Assembly: GCA_942492115.1 (NCBI GenBank)
Contig: CALODL010000001.1
Coordinates: forward strand, 248,001-312,000
Reading direction: 5' to 3'
Source of the DNA: CALODL01 sp942492115
Lineage (GTDB): Bacteria > Planctomycetota > Phycisphaerae > UBA1845 > CAIVHJ01
Length of the DNA stretch: 64,000 nt
The notes beneath the pieces were generated by a model. It did no database searches and was not told the origin of the DNA. It was given only the letters and a program-made list of their open reading frames with translations. How positions within the stretch are numbered: the stretch's first letter is position 1; every line of letters starts with the position of its first letter. Made by a program: the position numbers and the translations under genes. Of the stretch, positions 42,901-49,984 are shown piece after piece.

Positions 42901-45900
42901 GTATCGCCGTCGCCGGCTGGGGTTGCAACTGCCCGCCCTATTCGGTGACCGCGACGTGCGAGAGCGATCAACCGCCGGTCGAGCCGCCGCCGTGTCCGAA
43001 CGGTGATTCCCCACCCGGTGCGCCAGGTTGCGAGGGTTGTGGCGGCGCCGGGGCCGGCGCGGGCGGCAGCGGCGGCAGCGGTCCGGGCGGCGGTCCGAAT
43101 CTCGATCCGGTGCACCTGTTCTCGGGCGAGTTCTACCTCAACGTCGAGGACCTGCGCATCCCCGGCCGGGGGCTGGACTTCGTGTGGACGCGCAAGTACC
43201 GCTCACGCTTCGGCCGTGAGACGGCCCAGGGCTACAACTGGGACTTCTCGTACAACATCTTTCTCGAGGAGGCCGGCGCCCACTTCTATCTGTGTGACGG
43301 CAATGGCCGTCGCGACCTGTACGGCGCCAAGGGCACCGATCGATGGGTTCGCGGTGGGTGGCATCGCGAACTGGTCAAGAATGGCGACGACACGTTGACC
43401 ATGATCTTTCCCGATAGCGGCCAGTGGGTTTTCCATGCGTTCGACGGCACGCCGCAGGAAGGCAAGATCGCGGCCATCATTGACCGCAACGGCAACGAGC
43501 TGACCCTGGCCTACGACGGGTCGGGCAGGCTGCAGACGATTACCGACACGCTCGGCCGTGACATCACGGTGGCCTACAACCTGCAGGGCTATATCGAGTC
43601 GGTGACCGATTTCGCGGGCCGCCAGGTGCGGTACGCCTACTACGATGACGGTGATGCGGAGGGTGGGCTGGGTGACCTGGAGTCGGTGACTACGCCGGCG
43701 GTGACCGGTACACCGACGGGCAATGACTTCCCGGACGGTAAGACGACGGTCTACACCTACTCGACTGGATTCAATGGACGCGCTCTGGACGAGATCTTAC
43801 CCGGTGACGGCCGCGATCACCCCTTGAACCATAATTTGCTGACGATCACCGATGGCAAGGGACAGGAGTACCTCAGAAACACATACTACGCCAATGAAAC
43901 CAAGGGGTATGTGGCAGGGGGTTCTGCGACCGGCCTTGCCGTCCGACCCGGGCCGGACATGTGCTTTGACAGGCTGATTCGCCAAAGCTGGGGTAATACC
44001 CAGGATGTGGTGGACATCAACTACAGCTGCCCGCCTGGATTTCCGTTCGACTCCGACCCAGGGCCAGGCAATTTCCTGTCTTACCGCGGCTTCCCCGTGA
44101 ATGTGCACGTCAACGATCGCGTGGGTAACAACAGCGACTTTGAGTTCGATGCCCGCAACCGGCTGATCCGCGAACGCCATTTCGCCGGCCGGGTGCGTCC
44201 GGGCGATCCGGAATTCTACGAGACCCGCTACGCGTACAACAAAGACTCGCGGGTCACGAAGGTCACCCACGCCAACGGCAACATCACCGAGTATGTCTAC
44301 GAGACCGACGTCAACCCGTCCCCGGGCCGACGATCGCGCGGCAACATCCGCGAGATTCGTCACCTGCCGGGCGACCATACGCCGGTCGGCGACCAGGCCG
44401 AGTTGGTCGAGAGTTTCGAATACGACACCGACATGGGCGGCTGCTGCGGGTTCAACTTCGTCACGAAGTACACGGACGCCCGCGGGGCAGAGACGGTGCA
44501 CGACTACGACGAGAATGGCAACCGCATCCACACCCAGCATCGCATCCCGTCGATCGTCGAGGACTGGGAGTACAACGCCTTCGGTCAGGTGACTGCCCAC
44601 GTCCTGCCGGACAACGGGGGCGGCCACCGCCGGCGCGACGAGTACACCTATTATGAGGCCGGCCCGCAGGCCGGCTACCTGCACGAGGCCATCGTCGACG
44701 CCACCGACCTGGCCCTCACGACGACGTACGAGTACGACACCGTCGGCAACGTCACGCGCATGACCGATCCGCGCGGGGCCGACGAACAGTACATCGTCAA
44801 TCAGCTGAACCAGGTCGTGCGCAGCATCTCGCGCGAAACCGCGCCGGGCAGCGGCATCCGCTACCAGCGCGACATCTACTACGACGCCAACGACAACGTC
44901 GTCCGCGAGGACGTCCAGAATCTCGACGAGACGGGCCAGGTGCCGGCCGACGGCAATACCCACCTCACCACGGTCTACGAATACGAGATCCTCAACAACG
45001 TGACGCGCGTGTGCCAGGAGTCGGGCAGCTACACCGGAACCATTCCGGGGACAACCGATCAACCGACCTGTGACGGACTCCCGGACGCGGACTTCGTGAC
45101 CACGACGTACGCGTACGACGGCAACCGCAACCAGGTGTACATGCAGCAGGGCGAGGCGGCCAACGGCAACCAGCCGTATAACGCCGTGCAGACGCTGTAC
45201 GACGAACGCGACCTCGTGTTCCGCCGCATCATCGCCCCGGGTGACCCGCACCAGTCGTCGACCCAGTATGATTATGACGGCAACCGCAACGAGGTCCGTG
45301 TGGTCGAGGGCCTCGAGGGTGAGCAGCACATCACGACCTACACCTACGACGCCTACGACCGCATGGTCGCGTCGACCGACCCGATGGGCAATGTCACGGA
45401 GCTGCGCTACGACGCCAACGGCAACGTCGGTGGCGACGTGGAGCCCGGTGTTTTGCACGATTTCGGGACGCGCGTGTTCGGCGAATTGGACGACGTCGAC
45501 GGCTCGGCCGGCAACCAGCTGCTGTCCGAGCAGATGTACGAGTACGACGCCATGGATCGGCTGGTCGTGCGGCGCAGCGCGTTCTTCGACACGGCGACGG
45601 GCACGCCGATCGACGACGGCCAGTCGACCACGACGCTGGAGTACAACGACAACTCCCAGATCGTCCGCGTGGTCAACGACAACGGGCACCAGGCCCTGAC
45701 CGCCTACGACACGGCCAACCGCGAGGCCCTGCTGACCGATCAGCTGGGCAACACCGTGGCCTACGATTACGACGCCAACTCGAACCTGATCGCCCGCACC
45801 GAGACCGAGCTGTCGGATCTCGGCAGCCCGCAGCAGGAGTTCCTGACGACCTTCGAGCATGACGGGCTCGACCGGCTGATCAGCGAGACGCAGCATGCGG

Positions 45901-48167
45901 GCCCGACGCTGGACAACGTGTTCACCTACGGCTACGACTCGCGCGACAACGAGGTCGTGGCCGTCGACGCCAACGGCCACGAGGTCCGCCATGCCTACGA
46001 CGGTCTCGATCGCCGGCTGGCCACGGTCCGCGACCTGGACGGCGACAGCGATACCGACGGTATCGAAGCCGACTTCGACGAACCGGCCGACATCGTCACG
46101 TCTCAGCAGTGGGACGCCAGCTCGCGGCTCATCGCCCAGATCGACGACAGCGGTAACGCCACGCGCTACGCCTACGACGCCCTCGATCGCCTGGTCGCCA
46201 CCCAGATGGCCGACGGCACGCTGGATCAGAACGGCAGCAATCTGACCTGGCCGCTCGGCGTGGCCATCCCCGATCTGACCGGCTTCAGCAACGGACACGA
46301 CGTCCACGGCAACGTCCTGACGCACATCGACGCCAACGGTTCGGTGGTCACTTCGACGTACGACGACCTCGATCGGGTCATCGGCCGGAGCATCATCCCC
46401 GGCCCGGGCGTGTCCAACGATACGACGTTCGAGGTATTCAAGTACGACGGCCTGTCGCGCCTGGTCCACGCCGAGGATGACGACTCGATCGTCACGCGGG
46501 CCTACGACTCGCTGAGCCACGTGACCACCGAGATCCTCAACGGCCAGTCGACGGTCAGCCTCTACGACGGCGTTGGCAACATGACCGAGTGTATCTACCC
46601 GGGCGGGCGCCACATCACCACGACCTACGATGGGCTCGAACGCAAGAAGGTCATCTCCGACACGGGCGGCATGATCGCGACGTACGACTACATCGGCCCG
46701 GACCGCGTCGAGCGCAAGACGCTGGGCAACGGTACGCGGACCGATTACGTCTACGATGGCATCATGGGTGAGGCCAACGAGCCGGGCGACTTCGGCTTCA
46801 AACGCATCGTGCGCACGACCCACGTCCGCGAGTCCGATGACACCATCATCGATGACTACGCCTATACCTGGGACCGCGTGTACACCAAGACGCAGCGGGC
46901 CGACCTGCGGCCCGACGGCCCACTGACCGTCCAGGACTTCACCTACGACAAGGTCTACCGCCTGATCCAGTCCGAGACGGGACCCGACGGCGGTCCGACC
47001 GAGGTCATCACGTACACCTACGACGGCGTCGGCAACCGCACGCTGGTCACCGGCGGCCCCGACCCGGGTGCCTATGTCATGGACCCGGGCGACCTGCCCG
47101 TCAATCAGTACACCCAGACCCCGTTCGATGCCCGCACCTACGACGATAACGGCAACCTGGCCACGATCGATCAGGGCCTGCCCACGCAGAAGACGCTGAT
47201 GCATGACTACAGGAATCAGATGACGTCGTATGTTCTAGGGGGCGGTGAACCGCTATCAATGAACTACAAGTATGATGCAGTCGGGCGGCGCATCTCCAAG
47301 GCGCCAGATGACAGCCCGGCAAGTGTCATCCAGTATTACTACAACGGATCACGGGTCGGCGAAGAACAGAATGGCCGCGATCTCACTCGTGCGACTTATG
47401 TGTATGGCAACTATGTGGACGAATTACTGACTATGTGGAGGGCGGCTGAGGAGTACTTCATCCATAGTGACGACAACTACAACACAACGGGCATTACGAG
47501 TGTGCTTGGGGATGCGGTCGAACGCGTATCTTATGGAGACTTTGGTACACCTTACTTCTGGGATGATTTCGGTTTGCCATCGGACAAATCTGGATCCGGC
47601 AATCCGATCTTATTTACAGGGCGAAGATATGACAGAGAACCAGGTTGGTTGTTCTATCGTTCAAGATATTTAGATCCGCTCAGTGGGCGGTTCCAGGTGC
47701 CTGATGCTCGTGGTGTATGGCACGATGGCTTCAATGTGGGCAACGCGTTCGCGTATGTCGGTAATAGCCCTGTATCTAGAGTAGACCCATTTGGAACAGA
47801 CGGCGTTGACACGCTTGACAAGATCCTGGGAGGTGTTGGGACGGTAGGAGGAGCCGTGTCAGTTGGCCTCGCGGAGGCCGGTAAACAGGTGGCATCTCGG
47901 TGCCTTGGCGGAGTCCTGGCCGCGGGCGCAGCAGGGTGGACACTCGGTCGAGCCCTGGACGAGTGGCTCAACATCAGTGACGAAATCGCGTTAGGAGGCA
48001 TTCATTTCATATCTAATACCAAGCCGCGGCAAGCACCTTATGAATTTAAGCCTCGAGAAGCTCCAGATAGTGATTTTCCTACCAATGTGTTTCCAGGCTT
48101 CGAGATCCGAGCAGACGATAAGGTCCCAGACTACCATTTTCCTGGATACACAATCACTCCAGAGTAG
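39939..48167 (+). CDS. Giant RHS/YD-repeat surface protein with Ig-like N-terminus
   Basis: A 2742-residue secreted protein. Signal peptide 'RIVLLITALVAGASGAWAGP'; a dockerin-like pair at about 177-235 ('GDLDQDGIVRPADLSRVEGA'); several Ig/invasin-like domains to about 740; a carboxypeptidase-regulatory-like domain (about 745-810); a Gly-rich linker (about 1031-1057); a DUF6531-type RHS opening ('VHLFSGEFYLNVEDLRIPGR'); many YD repeats; an RHS core ending 'NSPVSRVDPFG' at about 2619; then a 123-residue variable tail. The tail has a Gly/Ala-rich hydrophobic stretch ('LGGVGTVGGAVSVGLAEAGK') and no recognised enzyme motif. Start ATG 39939, with GAGG 8 bases upstream; the frame opens earlier at 39882. 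Codon use becomes less GC-rich from about 47205. No immunity-like gene follows. Confidence 0.88.
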   Translation: MISRPRNELRIVLLITALVAGASGAWAGPQITTRGRTAVRHEVPPKEAGESDVTGPRIIAADPVPGAWITTARGLARLTLTFDEDVIVPLDAVSGWTVGGGAVSGITTAFDAEDDTLTVRFTPPVQNDILNLVVDYTVTDGVGNGLDGEVFAPAINLLPSGDGIIGGQAVIRYSILEGDLDQDGIVRPADLSRVEGALGACIGEDGYRADADLEPDGCITVLDVAVVKPGISLPEGDGGAPQVVSASAVDDTTLRVTFGEPLAPASFNPHSAYLIAGDGTRIIPTSGTLAVDGRSADYVLSNPLTPCAVYSVRLSNALGDASGELLELATPPALGGAAEPPQIDAVADIVSTPSVTVTGTAEMGATVQVDGPLNVQSVVATDGTFSVDVDLELNSINTINFATQSTCDGTLSAPVAITVTQDSTAPEVFIDFPPDGAELEAASTAIAGRVSDLLNGYKGLTVTVNGVPAQVNIGIGTNGTFFLPDLPLAVGPNVITAEAADALGNVAQTQATITRLELPPDTPRISLVSGDGQTARVNAVLPDPIIVELLQADGVTPFAGKLVTFEVTRSDGRLALEGQGDGKRMMQVHTDAQGRAEVYWRLGMDAGSGNNRLEARSTGLAGTVAFCASATPAPPVQINVGTGHNQRGEAGAPAPEPLRVWVSDGCNGAAGIPVTFTVVRGGGTVNGTSQTTVITGPTGHVEVDAVLGLQPGNTVVEANFGGNPSGPAMFVLNGIARDLSGAAPTTFSGLVLDNANRPIEGALCTLKIGRTVLPTAVTDAEGQFAIADIPGSGAAELYVDGSTALSGTYPSLKYHPVIIPNAANSLPTPVLLPTLNPMNRVAYGGDQDVVLTIAGIDGLEMSVPAGTRVTLPSGDCIDPDDPACTGEAGCTAEFGFACVALELNQVRHDKIPMPMTDGAAPPFAWTLQPSGTTFDPPMKVTYPNMSGLPAGAIAYFLSFDHDTMRFEIVSSGQVTNDGQCVVSDPGDGIAVAGWGCNCPPYSVTATCESDQPPVEPPPCPNGDSPPGAPGCEGCGGAGAGAGGSGGSGPGGGPNLDPVHLFSGEFYLNVEDLRIPGRGLDFVWTRKYRSRFGRETAQGYNWDFSYNIFLEEAGAHFYLCDGNGRRDLYGAKGTDRWVRGGWHRELVKNGDDTLTMIFPDSGQWVFHAFDGTPQEGKIAAIIDRNGNELTLAYDGSGRLQTITDTLGRDITVAYNLQGYIESVTDFAGRQVRYAYYDDGDAEGGLGDLESVTTPAVTGTPTGNDFPDGKTTVYTYSTGFNGRALDEILPGDGRDHPLNHNLLTITDGKGQEYLRNTYYANETKGYVAGGSATGLAVRPGPDMCFDRLIRQSWGNTQDVVDINYSCPPGFPFDSDPGPGNFLSYRGFPVNVHVNDRVGNNSDFEFDARNRLIRERHFAGRVRPGDPEFYETRYAYNKDSRVTKVTHANGNITEYVYETDVNPSPGRRSRGNIREIRHLPGDHTPVGDQAELVESFEYDTDMGGCCGFNFVTKYTDARGAETVHDYDENGNRIHTQHRIPSIVEDWEYNAFGQVTAHVLPDNGGGHRRRDEYTYYEAGPQAGYLHEAIVDATDLALTTTYEYDTVGNVTRMTDPRGADEQYIVNQLNQVVRSISRETAPGSGIRYQRDIYYDANDNVVREDVQNLDETGQVPADGNTHLTTVYEYEILNNVTRVCQESGSYTGTIPGTTDQPTCDGLPDADFVTTTYAYDGNRNQVYMQQGEAANGNQPYNAVQTLYDERDLVFRRIIAPGDPHQSSTQYDYDGNRNEVRVVEGLEGEQHITTYTYDAYDRMVASTDPMGNVTELRYDANGNVGGDVEPGVLHDFGTRVFGELDDVDGSAGNQLLSEQMYEYDAMDRLVVRRSAFFDTATGTPIDDGQSTTTLEYNDNSQIVRVVNDNGHQALTAYDTANREALLTDQLGNTVAYDYDANSNLIARTETELSDLGSPQQEFLTTFEHDGLDRLISETQHAGPTLDNVFTYGYDSRDNEVVAVDANGHEVRHAYDGLDRRLATVRDLDGDSDTDGIEADFDEPADIVTSQQWDASSRLIAQIDDSGNATRYAYDALDRLVATQMADGTLDQNGSNLTWPLGVAIPDLTGFSNGHDVHGNVLTHIDANGSVVTSTYDDLDRVIGRSIIPGPGVSNDTTFEVFKYDGLSRLVHAEDDDSIVTRAYDSLSHVTTEILNGQSTVSLYDGVGNMTECIYPGGRHITTTYDGLERKKVISDTGGMIATYDYIGPDRVERKTLGNGTRTDYVYDGIMGEANEPGDFGFKRIVRTTHVRESDDTIIDDYAYTWDRVYTKTQRADLRPDGPLTVQDFTYDKVYRLIQSETGPDGGPTEVITYTYDGVGNRTLVTGGPDPGAYVMDPGDLPVNQYTQTPFDARTYDDNGNLATIDQGLPTQKTLMHDYRNQMTSYVLGGGEPLSMNYKYDAVGRRISKAPDDSPASVIQYYYNGSRVGEEQNGRDLTRATYVYGNYVDELLTMWRAAEEYFIHSDDNYNTTGITSVLGDAVERVSYGDFGTPYFWDDFGLPSDKSGSGNPILFTGRRYDREPGWLFYRSRYLDPLSGRFQVPDARGVWHDGFNVGNAFAYVGNSPVSRVDPFGTDGVDTLDKILGGVGTVGGAVSVGLAEAGKQVASRCLGGVLAAGAAGWTLGRALDEWLNISDEIALGGIHFISNTKPRQAPYEFKPREAPDSDFPTNVFPGFEIRADDKVPDYHFPGYTITPE
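47205..48167 (+). other. Compositionally distinct 3' segment of the RHS gene
   Basis: From about 47205 the codons shift from strong G/C third positions to mixed ones (for example TAT, GAT, TTA and AGA become frequent), while the reading frame and RHS-core motifs continue. The segment covers the last YD repeats, the core and the variable tail. It is consistent with replacement of the 3' end by recombination in the RHS core, a known behaviour of this family. Confidence 0.6.
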
Positions 48168-48298
48168 AGGAGTAGCAGCATCCCTACTGCGCGTGCCGCG
48201 TCTGTGATCGTGCAGGCCGCGTCGGCACACTGTGGTTCAGGCCGGGTGAGCCAGTCAAGCCACTCGAAAGTTATGATTTCGACTGAAGGGAGAAACTG

Positions 48299-48469
48299 AT
48301 GGGAATGAAGTCTTCGATGTCCATCATGGTCACCGTCGCAGCCATGGTTGTGTGCGTCGCGAGGCCAGCGTGGGGTCAGGTGACGTTCGACTGGGTGACG
48401 GTCGCCAATCCTGGCAACGCCGAGGACCCGCTTAACTGGGCGCTGGAGATGGATCACAGTGAGGGGTAA
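48299..48469 (+). pseudogene. Truncated sulfatase-modifying-factor-like (FGE-sulfatase) gene
   Basis: A 56-codon frame begins MGMKSSMSIMVTVAAMVV (signal peptide) followed by 'QVTFDWVTVANPGNAEDP'. The 'VTFDWVTVGNPGNAAD' block is the usual beginning of secreted formylglycine-generating-enzyme-like (SUMF1) proteins of planctomycetes, which normally run to 250 residues or more. Here it stops at TAA 48467-48469 and no further domain follows. A GGGAG ribosome-binding site precedes the ATG. I read it as a 5' stub cut off by the arrival of the RHS gene behind it. Confidence 0.6.
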
Positions 48470-48527
48470 ACCCATAACCGCCGCGGTCAAGGCCTCGCCG
48501 TCGTCGTGTAACTGCCCAGGCGGACAA

Positions 48528-49685
48528 ATGAGTGATTCACGTCCGCCAGGTCCTCATCATCGACGGCAGGCGTACACGCGCCTGGCCCTGGCTGCAATAG
48601 GAGTCATCATTGGTGCGAACTCTGCTCACGCGCAGACCTTCACCACCTACCGCTACGACGCCCTCGGCCGCCGCATCGAGAAAGTCGTCGACGACGGCGC
48701 GGTACAGACGACACGCTTCTACTACAGCGGCTGGCAGGTCGTCGAGGAGCAGGATGGCGTTGATGTGACGGATGCGACGTATGCGCTGGGTCGGGATCTC
48801 GACGAGGTGGTGCACATGGACCGCCGGGGGGATGAGGTGTACTACCACGGCGACGCCAATACGAATGTCGTGGCCCTGACCGATGCTGCGGCGGAGCCGA
48901 TCGAACGGTACATCTACAGCGACTTTGGCCGCGCTGCCGTACTCGGCCCGGTCGGGCAACCTCAGACGGCCTCGGCCGCAGGGAACAGCTATCGGTTCAC
49001 CGGGCGGCGCCTGGATGATGAAACGAACTGGTACTGGTATCGGTCACGGTATCATGACCCGGCAGGTGGACGGTACGTGCAGAGGGATGGTATCGGAACC
49101 TGGGGAGATCCGCTGAGTGCAGGGAACGGTCTTGTGTATGCGGTCAACAACCCGTGGTCACATACAGATCCTGCGGGGCACCGGATCACGGTCGAAGGCA
49201 CACCGCACTACCAGAAGAAGCTGAGGCAGCATTTGAAGGAGCTGCAGACGAAGGGCGGGCCCGAGGTCAAGCGCGTACTCGAGGATTTGTTCAAGTCGGA
49301 CAAGGAGCATGTCATCAAGGCGCCGGACGACTACGACAAGAATGGGAACTCGACAGATTTTCCTGAAGGTAAAGAGGCCGATGCGTCAAATGGAAAGGGT
49401 ACGGGCACGACGGTTCATTACGATCCAGATCGCTACCGCACACCATCCGGTCGGCACCGGGCACCCCAGATAGGGTTGATCCACGAGCTCTCGCACGCAT
49501 GGGATGCGGACCGCGGGATCACAGCACCATTGAACGACACGACGCAGTATGGCCTCCATCGCGCCGAGGAGCGCGCCTGCCGCCTCGAGAACAGGGTGCG
49601 TGAGAAACGCGGCAACAGCCTGCGAAACAAGTATGGCAACAAGAGGCTCGAGAATCCGACGGGGCCATACAAGTTCGGTCGGTAG
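48528..49685 (+). CDS. Short secreted RHS-core protein with M91-like zincin tail
   Basis: A 385-residue protein. The signal peptide is 'LALAAIGVIIGANSAHAQ' (to about 37). It then enters directly into the last YD repeats and the RHS core (38-217, 'YRFTGRRLDDETNWYWYRSR' to 'NNPWSHTDPAG'), with none of the upstream barrel. The 168-residue C-terminus has a zinc-binding 'IGLIHELSHAW' (HELSH 319-323) and a downstream 'EERACRLEN' at about 347. Together these resemble the M91 (NleD-like) metallopeptidase effectors found at RHS C-termini. Start ATG 48528, with AGG 7 bases upstream. In effect it is an orphan toxin tip that has kept its own secretion signal. No immunity gene is visible in the 299 bases that follow. 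Confidence 0.82.
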   Translation: MSDSRPPGPHHRRQAYTRLALAAIGVIIGANSAHAQTFTTYRYDALGRRIEKVVDDGAVQTTRFYYSGWQVVEEQDGVDVTDATYALGRDLDEVVHMDRRGDEVYYHGDANTNVVALTDAAAEPIERYIYSDFGRAAVLGPVGQPQTASAAGNSYRFTGRRLDDETNWYWYRSRYHDPAGGRYVQRDGIGTWGDPLSAGNGLVYAVNNPWSHTDPAGHRITVEGTPHYQKKLRQHLKELQTKGGPEVKRVLEDLFKSDKEHVIKAPDDYDKNGNSTDFPEGKEADASNGKGTGTTVHYDPDRYRTPSGRHRAPQIGLIHELSHAWDADRGITAPLNDTTQYGLHRAEERACRLENRVREKRGNSLRNKYGNKRLENPTGPYKFGR

Positions 49686-49984
49686 CAGTTCTGAGCATCC
49701 AGGCCCGCCAAACATGGAAGACAAGCGAGAAATGCCTGGAGCCAATGCGGGCATGGCGCATGCTTGTCGGCGTGAGACTCTGGCCGCGTGAAATGATGGC
49801 CATCGCCCGCCCGCGGCCCGATCGCTCCCGTCGTGGCCCTGCCGTGTATTCATACGCACACCAGAACGGTTCGAATTCGGATATCGGGGAACTCCTGCGC
49901 AGATGTCGGGAAGATCTCGGCGACATCCGTGTACTCACCTCAAATCAAAGCTCGACGGTGAGCGAGGACCAAACCAGGAGATTG
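49686..49984. other. Intergenic region, no gene seen
   Basis: These 299 bases separate the short RHS gene and the repeat-fibre gene. The frame of the next gene is open from 49745, but the upstream part has no signal or similarity. No immunity-like small gene and no conserved promoter site were found. AGGAG at 49976-49980 serves the next start. Confidence 0.45.

Noticed and set aside
40836..43115. A 759-codon open frame on the minus strand
   Set aside because: Arg/His/Gly-rich composition without any domain; an antisense shadow of the Ig-like region of the RHS protein.
43797..47204. A 1135-codon open frame on the minus strand opposite the giant RHS gene
   Set aside because: It is a mirror of GC-rich YD-repeat codons, has no motif or signal, and the plus-strand protein is unambiguous.
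48193..48228. Inverted repeat GTGCCG / CGGCAC after the giant RHS gene as a terminator
   Set aside because: The stem is only six bases, the loop is long and no U-run follows.
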